A stretch of 64,000 nt of DNA, from contig JAUHWC010000008.1 in the NCBI GenBank assembly GCA_030424845.1, positions 1-64,000 on the forward strand, given 5' to 3'. The DNA comes from Alphaproteobacteria bacterium (GTDB lineage: Bacteria; Pseudomonadota; Alphaproteobacteria; Sphingomonadales; Sphingomonadaceae). Below, piece after piece: positions 1-8,668 of the stretch (position 1 is its first letter; each line of letters opens with the position of its first letter). The translations under genes and the position numbers were made by a program. The notes below the pieces were generated by a model that was not told the DNA's origin, searched no databases, and saw only the letters and a list, made by a program, of their open reading frames with translations.

Positions 1-133
1 CCAATTCTTCCGCAGCGCCCAAAGCGGACGCCTTACGGTCAGCCGACTGAGATGTCGTAGGGGCAGCAGCAGCGGCAACCGACGAGATGGCCAGCGTGCC
101 TGCAACGGCGCTGGCAACTAACTTTTTGAACAT
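1..133 (-). CDS. Small secreted protein, N-terminal part only
   Basis: The 5' end of a minus-strand gene that runs off the left edge. The ATG is at 133, with a purine-rich GAGAG stretch just upstream. The visible 44 residues begin with Met-Phe-Lys-Lys, followed by a hydrophobic Ala/Val-rich stretch ending in a run of alanines (about residues 18-23), which is a typical Sec signal peptide. The mature part that can be seen is Ser/Ala-rich and gives no family clue. It is divergent from the sugar transferase at 267, so 134-266 should hold promoters for both. Function unknown. Confidence 0.6.
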   Translation of the reverse strand, partial: MFKKLVASAVAGTLAISSVAAAAAPTTSQSADRKASALGAAEEL

Positions 134-266
134 AACTCTCTAGACTCTTTCGACGATTTCCATCTCTTACGCCCGTCCGTAGACCTTCGGAGACGGATCA
201 GTCAAGAGCTGAGCATCACTCAAAAAATTTCTTGCATAACTGAATAGAAAAGGGGAGGCCCCCCGA

Positions 267-1604
267 ATGGTGAAAACAGTGACGAGAAACGGCCCTACAA
301 CGCCGTCGAGGGCAGATCCTGGGCTCCTTGGATATGCTGCTGCGGTGGGTAACAGAAAATTGCTGGAGCGATTCACCTTTGTTCTGCCCTTGATGGGCGT
401 CTTGGTTTTTGCCCTGCAGACGTTGATTGCTGAAATCTTGTTCGGTGGGCCGTTCCCGAATGAGGCTGTCATCAATTCCATGATCGCTACTGCCTGCACC
501 AATGCGGCCGCAGGCATAATTGTCCGAGGGTTTCAGCAGTCGCCTGGCACTCAAAGGTTTGCGCTTATCCTACCGAGCTTTGTCTTACCGATCCTGATCT
601 TGTCGCTTTTTCTGCTGGTCGGGCGATTGCCGTACAGTAACGCGGTGCTCCTACCTGGGCTTGCTTCAGGTCTGGTGCTGATATCCCTCGTTGTTGGGCT
701 AAAAAAGCCGATTACAAGCCGCAAGATCTACCTCGTACCAGGCGCGAAGACCTTGGATCTCGCGAAAGAGTTGCCGTTTCTCGATCCTGAGATCTTGACT
801 TCGTCCGATGAGCTTAACCGCTGCGCAGATGGCTTGGTGGTGGTGGATCTCCGCCAGGATCTCTCCCGCGACTGGGAGCGTGACATTGCCCATGCCGTTA
901 TAAACGGCGTACCAATCTACCACATTAAACAGTTCCGCGAATCGCTGATGGGTCGCGTAATGATCGAGGCTATGTCTGAAAATACCTTCGGCGCTCTTTT
1001 ACCCTCGCAAAGTTACCTGCTCCTGAAGCGCGCCATCGACTTTTTTGGCGCTGCTTTTGCTCTTATCGTTTTGGCGCTACCGATGGTCCTGATCGCAATC
1101 GCCATTCGCATCAATTCGCCGGGTCCAGCGCTCTATCGCCACCGCCGCGTGGGCTATCGTGGGGCTGAATTTGACACGATCAAGTTCCGCACGATGTATT
1201 GGTCTGAAGATGATCCGACTGACCTTGATTCTCAGAAGACGCTGCACAAGGATCCTCGTGTCACTTCGATCGGGCGCCTCTTGCGCAAGTCTAGGCTCGA
1301 TGAACTTCCGCAGCTAATCAATGTGCTGCGCAACGAGATGAGCTTAATCGGACCACGCCCTGAAGCACTTGCCCTATCTCGTTGGTATCACGAACACCTT
1401 GATTTTTATGAATATCGGCACATTCTACGACCAGGAATTACGGGCTGGGCGCAGGTGAACCAAGGACACGTGACCGAACTCGATGACGTATACATCAAAC
1501 TCCAATACGACTTCTATTATATCAAGAACTTATCGATATGGCTCGACCTTCTAATCGCTTTCCGCACGATCTTGGTAAAGCTGTCATGGCGCGGGGCACG
1601 TTGA
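267..1604 (+). CDS. Polyprenyl glycosylphosphotransferase (exopolysaccharide initiating sugar transferase)
   Basis: Transfers a sugar-1-phosphate from a nucleotide sugar to undecaprenyl phosphate at the inner membrane, starting a repeat unit. The 445 residues show the WcaJ/GumD plan: four hydrophobic segments at about 36-58, 67-86, 98-118 and 125-145, a soluble middle part, then a membrane-anchored catalytic domain (about 252-440). That domain has the re-entrant helix at 259-282, the KFRTM motif (306-310), the Asp-Glu pair of SRLDELPQL (Asp345-Glu346), GPRP (362-365) and RPGITGWAQVN (388-398). It is the first gene of the EPS assembly operon. A second, short initiating transferase lies at 19528, so the window holds two. 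Which sugar is used cannot be told. Confidence 0.93.
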   Translation: MVKTVTRNGPTTPSRADPGLLGYAAAVGNRKLLERFTFVLPLMGVLVFALQTLIAEILFGGPFPNEAVINSMIATACTNAAAGIIVRGFQQSPGTQRFALILPSFVLPILILSLFLLVGRLPYSNAVLLPGLASGLVLISLVVGLKKPITSRKIYLVPGAKTLDLAKELPFLDPEILTSSDELNRCADGLVVVDLRQDLSRDWERDIAHAVINGVPIYHIKQFRESLMGRVMIEAMSENTFGALLPSQSYLLLKRAIDFFGAAFALIVLALPMVLIAIAIRINSPGPALYRHRRVGYRGAEFDTIKFRTMYWSEDDPTDLDSQKTLHKDPRVTSIGRLLRKSRLDELPQLINVLRNEMSLIGPRPEALALSRWYHEHLDFYEYRHILRPGITGWAQVNQGHVTELDDVYIKLQYDFYYIKNLSIWLDLLIAFRTILVKLSWRGAR

Positions 1605-1717
1605 CAGGGGTTTCCTCCGATGGGGGCTCGAACCTTCCCTTCGGTTAATCTAGGCTGCAATTGCTTCGGTCCACGAGACGAGCTGGCTGCAGGAAAATTC
1701 AAGAATTTGAGAAGCGC

Positions 1718-3130
1718 ATGACAGGGCAGGCAAACAAGAGGGTAAGGAGCGGGACAGTCAAGTCACCGTGGCATGCGGTGACGCCTGACAAGGCGTTTTG
1801 GCTTTTTGCTCTTTTCATGCTCCTGGTGCTCTTAACCGGCGGCGGGTCGCGTTATGATATCTCCAGCGTTGGTCCGCTTCGGGCGATTTCGGCGCTATTT
1901 CTGGCCATTTCCATATATGCCCAGACGCAGAAGAGTTTCCAAAAGGTTGCTCCACCCGTTTCTCTGCTCATAATTTTTGGGATGTGGATGGCGGCCCAGC
2001 TTGTGCCCTTGCCACCGGCCTGGTGGAGTGACCTGCCTGGACGAGAGGCAATATTCGAGGCTGGCTCCCTTGTTGGTGCAAGTGAGGTCTGGCGGCCGAT
2101 TACCTTATCGCCGTTAAGAACGCTAAATGCGCTAGCATCGCTAGTTGCACCACTAGCGACACTCATGTTGCTTGCGCTTTTGAACGAAGATGGTTGGCGC
2201 CGTGTCCCTAAATTGATTGTCGGAGCTGGGGTCGCAAGCGCACTGCTTGGCATAGCGCAAGTTACGCTTCCCGGAGCGGCTAGCTTATATTTTTATGAAA
2301 TCACCAATCAGGGGAGTGCGGTTGGGTTTTTCTCTAATCGCAATCACAACGCCTTGTTTCTGAACATTGCCTTGCTCATCAGTTTTTGGCGGGTTTCGCG
2401 AGAAGGCCCACGGTGGACACCTGCCAGTCTCTTAACCGCAGCTGGGCAATTGATTTTGCTCTTGGGTGTTTTGATTAACGGGTCTCGGTTTGGTTTTGCG
2501 CTGTTTGGCTTCGTAGCACTTATTTTTGCTGTCCGAGCTTTTCTGCAGATGCAGTCCGAAGGAAAGCTTGGGCAATCACGCTCCGTGCGACAGCAGATGC
2601 TAGCCTTCCTCGGCGGAGCTGCATCGCTTAGCGTTATCGCCTTATTTGTTCTGCTTGATCGTATCCCGGCGCTTACCAGACTTTTCGAGCAGGATGTGGC
2701 GCAGGATTTAAGAGCGCGAGCCTTCGCGACTGTCTGGCAGATGGCGAGCGACAACCTACTTTTTGGGGTTGGCTTTGGAGCCTTTGAGCCGGCTTATCGT
2801 ACAGTGGAGTCCGATGCTCTGCTAAGTTCTGCGTATTTCAATCAGGCCCATAATGATTGGTTGCAGATCATGATCGAAGGAGGCGTGCCAGCCATTCTCA
2901 TTCTCTGCTTAGGGCTATTCCTTATCGGCAGACGAGGTTGGAGCATTTGGAAATTAAGGAAGGCAAGTGCAGCCAGCCTGTCAGAGCCCCTTTTAGGTTT
3001 TCTGGTGCTTATCATGATCGGTGCGCACAGCTTCTTTGATTACCCGCTCCGCACTCCGATTATCATGTTTGTTGCAGCGATCGCCGTGGGATGGATTTTC
3101 CGGACACGTAATGTAATGGGCCGGGGTTGA
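1718..3130 (+). CDS. O-antigen ligase / Wzy_C-type membrane protein
   Basis: A polytopic inner-membrane protein of 470 residues with roughly 10-12 hydrophobic segments. It has a long periplasmic loop in the middle and the Wzy_C family signature around GFFSNRNHNALFL, followed by conserved basic residues. Proteins of this family ligate or polymerise polysaccharide repeat units in the periplasm. An upstream in-frame TTG at 1661 would add 19 polar residues; I chose the ATG at 1718 because it directly precedes the first natural N-terminal sequence. It lies about 110 bases after the initiating transferase and before the Wza-like gene, which supports an EPS role. Ligase versus polymerase cannot be settled from the sequence. 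Confidence 0.85.
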   Translation: MTGQANKRVRSGTVKSPWHAVTPDKAFWLFALFMLLVLLTGGGSRYDISSVGPLRAISALFLAISIYAQTQKSFQKVAPPVSLLIIFGMWMAAQLVPLPPAWWSDLPGREAIFEAGSLVGASEVWRPITLSPLRTLNALASLVAPLATLMLLALLNEDGWRRVPKLIVGAGVASALLGIAQVTLPGAASLYFYEITNQGSAVGFFSNRNHNALFLNIALLISFWRVSREGPRWTPASLLTAAGQLILLLGVLINGSRFGFALFGFVALIFAVRAFLQMQSEGKLGQSRSVRQQMLAFLGGAASLSVIALFVLLDRIPALTRLFEQDVAQDLRARAFATVWQMASDNLLFGVGFGAFEPAYRTVESDALLSSAYFNQAHNDWLQIMIEGGVPAILILCLGLFLIGRRGWSIWKLRKASAASLSEPLLGFLVLIMIGAHSFFDYPLRTPIIMFVAAIAVGWIFRTRNVMGRG

Positions 3131-3209
3131 TGCCTGCTGCTATCCTCTCTAATGCCCGGCGTCAGTTTTCTGCAATGCTTTTGAAGCAATTGAAAGGCTT
3201 GATCTCTAA

Positions 3210-3947
3210 ATGAACTTTCGTTTTGGAAGGCAGCTTGCCTGCCTGCTTTTCGCCTCGCTTCTAGCTAGCTGTGCGACATCTGGTGGGCCTATCGGGGAAG
3301 ACCCCTCGATTGCAGTAGCTGATCTGACCGTATTGCCCGCACCTTCGGGTCGGGAGTTGACCCCTGCCAATGCTATCGAACTTGTGCGTCCATTGGATGT
3401 GCTTGAGGTCTCTGTATTTGGTGTTGAAGAGCTCTCGCGCGAGGAAGTGCGCGTTGGTCTTGGGGGCTATTTTGATTATCCCTTGATCGGAGCTGTTCAG
3501 GCCAATGGCCGGTCTTTGGCCGAAATTGGTCACGAAATGGAAGTGCGATTTTCAGACTCCTATGTTCGCAATCCCGACATACAGGTAAATTTCGTATCTC
3601 GTGAGGGGCAGGTGTTCACGATCGGGGGCGAGGTTCGGATGCCCGGTCAATACCCGATTATACAGCCGACTTCTCTGCTAGAGGCAGTCGCGCTTGGCCA
3701 GGGCCGCTCAGATTACGCGCAGTTGCGGGAAGTTATGATTTTCCGTGAGGTCGATGGGCAGCGCTATATCGGCATTTATGATGTCAGCGCTATCCAAAGA
3801 GGCAATTATGCGGATCCACAAATATACGCCCATGATGTGATCATGGTTGGTGAGTCGCCTTCTACACGTCAGCTGGCAAATCTTGCACGTATTGTGCCTC
3901 TAGTCACAAACCCGCTTATCCTGCTTGAACGTGTTGTGAGGCGCTAA
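3210..3947 (+). CDS. Wza/GumB-type polysaccharide export lipoprotein
   Basis: An outer-membrane auxiliary protein that forms the export channel for capsule or exopolysaccharide. A 20-residue signal peptide ends in a lipobox with the lipidated Cys at residue 21 (LLAS-C). It is followed by the Poly_export domain (about residues 55-130, with the LDVLEVSVFGVEEL stretch) and a SLBB-like domain (about 135-215, FTIGGEVRMPGQYPI). The length of 245 is that of the short GumB class, lacking the large C-terminal part of E. coli Wza. Its stop lies 2 bases before the ATG of the Wzc-like gene, so the two are very likely translated together, as expected for partners spanning the periplasm. Confidence 0.93.
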   Translation: MNFRFGRQLACLLFASLLASCATSGGPIGEDPSIAVADLTVLPAPSGRELTPANAIELVRPLDVLEVSVFGVEELSREEVRVGLGGYFDYPLIGAVQANGRSLAEIGHEMEVRFSDSYVRNPDIQVNFVSREGQVFTIGGEVRMPGQYPIIQPTSLLEAVALGQGRSDYAQLREVMIFREVDGQRYIGIYDVSAIQRGNYADPQIYAHDVIMVGESPSTRQLANLARIVPLVTNPLILLERVVRR

Positions 3948-3949
3948 TC

Positions 3950-6160
3950 ATGAACAAGGATAAAGCCCCGCTAATGACCGCTTCCGAGCCCTACAATCCG
4001 AGGCAGCAAGCTGACTTTTACGAAACTGAGTCGAACGAAAGTTTCAGTCTCAACCTTGAAAAATACTACGATATCCTCCGCGCCAACAAGCTGCTTATCG
4101 CTGGCATTCTGGCACTCGCTTTAGGCTTGGGGCTGGCTGCTACTTTGCTCGCTACTCCCCAATATCGGTCGACGGCTCGGGTGGAAATCAGCCCTGTGCA
4201 GCAGAACGTTACCAACGTTGAGGGGCTCGAAAGCGAGGCCTTGTTGACTGATAGGTCGTACCTGCCGACGCAATACGAGCTGCTCGAATCTTATTCTCTC
4301 GCCAGCAGGGTTAGCCGCGAGCTGGACCTTATTAACGACGCCGATTTCCTGACGGCATTTCGGATCGATCTGGCGCTCGTCGAAGATAAGCAGGCGGCCG
4401 TAAACGCGGTGTTATTAGATAACATCGAGATTGCGCCGATCACAAATAGCTTGCTGGTGGACATAAGCTTTAAGAGCCCTTCGCCCGGCCTATCAGCGAG
4501 AGTGGCTAACGCTTGGGCTGAGGGCTATATTGATGAGAACCTCGATCGTCGTTTTGGTGCAACAATCGAGGCGCGCGACTTTCTTGAAGAGCGTCTGCAG
4601 CAAACTCGAGAACGCTTGGAGCAAGCCGAGCGGGAGCTCATCTCCTATGCTTCGGATCAAGGGCTGTTGACGGTCAGGGTGAGAGCGGACGGGGGCAGCA
4701 GCGTAGATACTGTTGCGCAAACACTCGTTGCCAATGAGCTTGCTGAATTCAACCAGGCTCTTTTAGAGGCTTCTGCAGCCAGAATTGCGGCAGAAGCTGC
4801 ACTAAGAGTGAGGGACAGTGATACTGCGGCTCTTGCTAGTGAGCCGGGTTCCGCCACTATTGATCAGCTTCGGCAAAGGCGCGCAGTCCTGCAAACTGAA
4901 TTAGCCGAACTTCAATCTCGTTTTGGGGATAGTTATCCTCCCCTACAAGCAGCGAAAGCGCAGCTGGCTGAGATAGAACGAGTGGTGAGTGAAGAAGAGG
5001 GGCGCTCTCTCGCGCGGCGGGAGGCTGATTTTAGAGAAGCGCTTGCCCGGGAAGAACAGCTGCGAGCGCGCGTTGCAGAGGTTGGTGCGCGCTATCTTGC
5101 GCAGCAGCAGGACAGTGTGCAGCTCAATATTCTGCAGCGTGAAGTTGACACGAACCGGGAGCTCTACGCAGGGCTCCTGCAGCGTTATCGTGAAATCGGT
5201 GTGGTTGGCGTCGGGGAGAGCAATATCCTCATAGTCGATCAAGCACGGGTTCCGCAGAAGCCTTTCTCGCCGAACCTTCTGCTGAACTTGGCTATTGCCC
5301 TTGTTGGCGGCCTAGTTGTCGTGGGTGCAGGCATTTATCTCTACGATATCTTGAACCAGAGCCTTCGCGATCCTCGCCAGGTTAAAGAGCGGCTTGGTCT
5401 ACCTCTTCTTGGATCCATCCCAAGGATCGAAGAAGACAAGATTATAGACGAGCTTCAGCTCGCATTTTCTGACCTATATGAGAGCTATTTTAGCACGACC
5501 TCGACACTTGCTTTTAATGCTGGCGGGGCGGTTCCGCGCTCTGTCATGTTGACCTCATCGCGTCCGTGGGAAGGCAAGTCGATCTCAGCTGTTGCGCTTG
5601 CATATATGTTGGCTCGTCAAGGTAAGCGCGTTGTTTTGGTTGATAGCGATCTGCGTAAGTCCGGTATTAACAAATATATCAACACTGATCAGTCGCTTGG
5701 CGTTACCCAATATCTGCAAGGCAATGATAGCTGGCAGGAGATGATCTGTCCGCCTGATCCCTTAGGCGGCTTTGACGTGATAGTAGCCGGGCGCAAGAGC
5801 CTTGCTGTCGCAGAGCTGCTTTCTAACGGACGTTTCCAGCAACTTCTGGACGAGCTGGAAAATGCTTATGACCACGTCGTGATCGATGGGCCGCCGGTTC
5901 TCGGACTTGCCGATGCACCGTTGATTGCTTCGGCTGTAAGCCGAGTAGTTCTCGTCATCGAGGCTAATGAAGGAAGGTGGCGCTACGTCGAGGGAGCCAT
6001 GGCGAGGCTTACGGAGGGCAATGCGGATCTGGTTGGCGCCCTGGTGACTAAGCTTGACGATCGCAACCACACCTACGGCTATGGCTATGGCTACGGCTAT
6101 GGCTATGGCTATGGTGCGGGGAAGGATAAAGCAGACGAGGAGGATGCGCAGCAGGCATGA
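3950..6160 (+). CDS. Wzc-type polysaccharide co-polymerase with tyrosine autokinase domain
   Basis: An inner-membrane protein controlling polysaccharide chain length and export. Order of parts: cytoplasmic N-terminus, first membrane segment (about 49-72), Wzz domain with long periplasmic coiled-coil (about 200-420), second membrane segment (about 443-466), then a BY-kinase domain. The kinase shows Walker A (SSRPWEGKS, 536-544), Walker A' (VDSD, 564-567) and Walker B (VVIDGPPV, Asp646). The usual Thr after GKS is Ile. The tail carries seven tyrosines in strict Tyr-Gly alternation (709-722), the autophosphorylation cluster, encoded by a 6-base repeat at 6074-6115. It directly follows the Wza-like gene and overlaps the next gene by 4 bases (ATGA). 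Confidence 0.95.
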   Translation: MNKDKAPLMTASEPYNPRQQADFYETESNESFSLNLEKYYDILRANKLLIAGILALALGLGLAATLLATPQYRSTARVEISPVQQNVTNVEGLESEALLTDRSYLPTQYELLESYSLASRVSRELDLINDADFLTAFRIDLALVEDKQAAVNAVLLDNIEIAPITNSLLVDISFKSPSPGLSARVANAWAEGYIDENLDRRFGATIEARDFLEERLQQTRERLEQAERELISYASDQGLLTVRVRADGGSSVDTVAQTLVANELAEFNQALLEASAARIAAEAALRVRDSDTAALASEPGSATIDQLRQRRAVLQTELAELQSRFGDSYPPLQAAKAQLAEIERVVSEEEGRSLARREADFREALAREEQLRARVAEVGARYLAQQQDSVQLNILQREVDTNRELYAGLLQRYREIGVVGVGESNILIVDQARVPQKPFSPNLLLNLAIALVGGLVVVGAGIYLYDILNQSLRDPRQVKERLGLPLLGSIPRIEEDKIIDELQLAFSDLYESYFSTTSTLAFNAGGAVPRSVMLTSSRPWEGKSISAVALAYMLARQGKRVVLVDSDLRKSGINKYINTDQSLGVTQYLQGNDSWQEMICPPDPLGGFDVIVAGRKSLAVAELLSNGRFQQLLDELENAYDHVVIDGPPVLGLADAPLIASAVSRVVLVIEANEGRWRYVEGAMARLTEGNADLVGALVTKLDDRNHTYGYGYGYGYGYGYGAGKDKADEEDAQQA
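6074..6115 (+). repeat. Seven-unit 6-bp repeat coding (Tyr-Gly)7
   Basis: Seven tandem copies of TA(C/T)GG(C/T) lie inside the 3' end of the Wzc-like gene. Each unit codes Tyr-Gly, so gain or loss of a unit keeps the frame and changes only the number of phosphorylatable tyrosines. Confidence 0.95.
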
Positions 6161-7296
6161 GCATGGCGCGCCTCATCCTCGCTGTCCTAGTCGCTCTCGC
6201 GGCTCCCTTGTTACTGCTTCAGGGCCTTGCCAATGCGCGCCTTGCGCCGGGCCCTATTGGCTGGAACGGGTTCTGGCAGGCAGATGTCGCGCAGGCCTAT
6301 GTGCAGCTTGATGAGAGGGGGGGAGAGCTTCAGTTAGCGGTCCAAGATGGCGGCAAGGCTATGGCACTAGAGGCCTTCTCTAGGGAGCCATTGGCAACAA
6401 ACGCCTTGTTTTTGTTTGCGGCGGATTACCGGGCGCAAGGTAATTCTGAAGCCATGACAGAGCTTCTGTCTATTGGTAGCGCAATGGATAGGCGCAACCA
6501 TAAGATTGGCGCCATGCAGCTCGAGCAGGCTGGTCTTGCTGGAGACTTGGACCAGACATTTGAAATTATCGATCGGCTTGTTCGTACCCATCCTCGTCTA
6601 GCCGGTGATTTTGTGCGCCCGCTTTCGCAGGCACTCGAGGACGAGAGGCTGATCCCAGAGCTCCGCGAGCGGCTCGATGAGGGGGTTAGCTGGGAGCGGG
6701 CTTTTTGGAACACGATTCCTGCCACCCGTCGCGGCGTAACCAACATGTATACTCTGCGCGGTTTGACGCAGGCGGGCGCCAGTCCAGCAAGCGACGCTAG
6801 ATTGCTGGCAGCTCTTGCAAGGGTTGGAGCGCTAGATGAGGCTCTTGATTTTGGTGCGTCCCTTTCCGGACCAAGCGCCAACGAACTTGGCTTTACTCAA
6901 TCTACAGATTTTGCTCCCATAGGTTGGCAAGTTGAACGATCGCCAGATAGGGGCTTTTCCGCTAGTGGCAGCAATGTTTTCGACATTTATGTCGAAGACC
7001 AGACGTTCGGCGAGCTAGCGAGACAGCTGGTACGTTTAAAGCCTGGAGCTTATGCTTTTGTTGCTAGGGTCTCTCCAGTATCTGCTGCAAGCAGCATTGA
7101 GGTAAGCTTGGAGTGTGCGAGCACAGATGGCTCTGCAGCACCCAGCTTGCCGAGCCAGCAATTAGATGCTGAGGTGATCTGGTCAGCTGAGGAAAGCTGC
7201 GAGGTCTATTGGTTGGTGTTGTCGGGCACTGCGTGGACGAGACGAACGCCGCTTCGCGCTACGATATCCGACATGCAACTCATGCAGGCTGACTAG
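6157..7296 (+). CDS. Exported repeat protein of the EPS operon, function unknown
   Basis: 379 residues. An N-terminal hydrophobic helix (about 5-24) is a signal peptide or anchor. Residues about 60-240 are helical and Ala/Leu-rich, with the spacing of degenerate tetratricopeptide repeats (for example MTELLSIGSAMDRRNHKIGAMQLEQAGLAGD). The last 140 residues are beta-rich with two or three cysteines (SLECAS, EESCEVYW). It overlaps the stop of the Wzc-like gene by ATGA, so it is translationally coupled and is the last gene of this operon. A periplasmic assembly or scaffolding role is plausible, but I recognise no named family. Confidence 0.7.
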   Translation: MSMARLILAVLVALAAPLLLLQGLANARLAPGPIGWNGFWQADVAQAYVQLDERGGELQLAVQDGGKAMALEAFSREPLATNALFLFAADYRAQGNSEAMTELLSIGSAMDRRNHKIGAMQLEQAGLAGDLDQTFEIIDRLVRTHPRLAGDFVRPLSQALEDERLIPELRERLDEGVSWERAFWNTIPATRRGVTNMYTLRGLTQAGASPASDARLLAALARVGALDEALDFGASLSGPSANELGFTQSTDFAPIGWQVERSPDRGFSASGSNVFDIYVEDQTFGELARQLVRLKPGAYAFVARVSPVSAASSIEVSLECASTDGSAAPSLPSQQLDAEVIWSAEESCEVYWLVLSGTAWTRRTPLRATISDMQLMQAD

Positions 7297-7738
7297 CTCA
7301 AAAATCCTGCATATCTGGGTTCTTTTCGAACGCTAAACGATCGCGGCTAAAGGCGCGTGCCTCGGTTCCTAAGCCAAAGATTCGCTCTTTGGCTTAGGTG
7401 ACAATAAAATCCAGTTTTTTCTGAAAAGATCTTTGGGACGACCCTCGCTGACGAAGCTGAGTTGATCGCCGTGAAAAAGCCCTGCGTTATCCGCTTGACT
7501 CTTTGCATATTTGCAAATAGCCGGCAGATATGAAATGGATTGCAAGACATACCCTCTGTCGAGTAGGTAAGCATCGTCGGATCAGAAAACATGTCTACCC
7601 GGATGGGACGAGATGGGCCGCCAATTGTGTTAATTGCGGCGTAAAGCTCGTTAGAGATCAATACGGCAAGTGGTCTGTTTCCGGCGATGAATAACTAAAA
7701 ATTTGAGCTAATAAATATAAGAAAATGATATATGTTCT
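7297..7738. other. Intergenic region with one strong hairpin
   Basis: 442 AT-rich bases between the EPS assembly operon and the broken regulator. The only clear structure is the inverted repeat at 7368-7398. A 104-residue minus-strand frame (7347-7661) has no recognisable motif and runs across the hairpin, so I do not call it a gene. Confidence 0.6.
7368..7398. terminator. Perfect 13-bp inverted repeat, possible terminator of the EPS assembly operon
   Basis: CCTAAGCCAAAGA, a 5-base loop (TTCGC), then the exact complement TCTTTGGCTTAGG. It starts 72 bases after the last EPS gene. There is no immediate T-run on the plus strand; a T-rich stretch follows about 20 bases later. It may be a terminator or mRNA-stabilising hairpin. 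Confidence 0.5.
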
Positions 7739-8032
7739 ATGTTAAAGGTTATCAATCTTCTGGTCGGGCTTCGCCGCCTGCCGCCTTTGTCTGAGTTAAC
7801 AGGCGAGGAAGAGCGGCTGTTATTTGAGCTCAAATCGCTTTATGATGAGCAGGGTTTCTTGTCTGTCTCAGATGCTTATGATTTGATATCTGGCAAATCA
7901 GCAACAACATCCTATCGCAATCTTATGATAAGGGGCTTGTTTCAATCAGTGTTGATGGCGCAGATGGGCGCAAGCGTACCGTCCATTTTACCAGCGATGC
8001 TAAGAACTTTTTTAAGGTTCTCGGATAACAGC
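7739..8032 (+). pseudogene. Winged-helix (MarR/HTH-like) regulator broken by a frameshift
   Basis: From ATG 7739 the frame reads about 62 residues of a winged-helix domain (LTGEEERLLFELKSLYDEQ, then SATTSYRNLM). It then turns into nonsense. If reading moves to the frame starting GAT at 7927, a perfect wing and C-terminus appear: DKGLVSISVDGADGRKR followed by TVHFTSDAKNFFKVLG and a TAA at 8028-8030. The break therefore lies at about 7925-7932, consistent with loss of a few bases. The two halves together make a normal small regulator of about 97 residues. It sits just before the membrane protein at 8064 and near the EPS regulators. A sequencing error is an alternative explanation. Confidence 0.72.
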
Positions 8033-8045
8033 CCCCCCCCCCCCC
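8032..8045. repeat. Homopolymer run of 14 C
   Basis: Fourteen consecutive C lie between the end of the broken regulator and the ribosome-binding site (GAGAGGGG) of the gene at 8064. The run plus GAGA plus GGGG can fold into a short hairpin with the SD sequence in its 3' arm. Confidence 0.95.
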
Positions 8046-8063
8046 GAGAGGGGTTTCAAGTAT

Positions 8064-8597
8064 ATGAAATGGATTGACAATTTATTCGGGCTTTGTTTCG
8101 GCGTTCTGTATGTCGCGCTTTTTTATATTTCTGACTTTCTTTTTGGGGGATCAGAGAATTTCTACGGAATTGCTAGTTTCGTTTTTCTGCCTGCATTTAT
8201 TCGCCTCATCGGATTCTTAATAATCGGCTATCGGATCATTCCTTTTCTTTTCGTTTCTGCATTATTCTGCATCGATTTGGGGTTGGGTTTTTCTGATAAA
8301 GTTATTTTGGCTGCCTTCCTGGCTGCAGGTGGGCCTTTGGGTGCTGCTCTCGTTGCAGGTCTTCTAAGAATAGCGACTGACCTAAGAGGTGTATCGCCGA
8401 AAGACCTTTTTTTCCTTTCTCTGGGTTGCGCATTTGGCAACGCCCTTTTCTACCATCTCGGTTTGACGGCAATCAACTTTGAAGGGCATAGTTTGAGCAG
8501 TCACATAGCTGTTTTTATCGGGGATTTAATCGGTACTTGGCTGTTAATTTACATCATAAAGATAATTTACGAATGGAATCTATTTAGGAAGCGATGA
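8064..8597 (+). CDS. Small polytopic membrane protein, unknown function
   Basis: 177 residues, strongly hydrophobic, with about five membrane segments (roughly 8-27, 34-55, 59-75, 82-102, 113-130 and a last one near 145-168) and a basic C-terminus (NLFRKR). Base composition is clearly lower in GC than neighbouring genes, with many TTT and ATT codons, suggesting foreign origin or weak expression. The start ATG has a good SD (GAGAGGGG) partly sequestered by the C14 run. The protein recalls integral-membrane sensor domains such as MASE1 in general character, but no motif supports a name. Confidence 0.6.
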   Translation: MKWIDNLFGLCFGVLYVALFYISDFLFGGSENFYGIASFVFLPAFIRLIGFLIIGYRIIPFLFVSALFCIDLGLGFSDKVILAAFLAAGGPLGAALVAGLLRIATDLRGVSPKDLFFLSLGCAFGNALFYHLGLTAINFEGHSLSSHIAVFIGDLIGTWLLIYIIKIIYEWNLFRKR

Positions 8598-8668
8598 AGG
8601 ATTTTGGCAAATATTTGAATTTATTTTACGGCAAACTATTTTTCGGTGGCCGGATTTTCGGGGTCCCG

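Noticed and set aside
7347-7661. Minus-strand frame of 104 codons in the AT-rich intergenic region
   Set aside because: No motif or SD, and it runs through the 7368-7398 hairpin; more likely chance.
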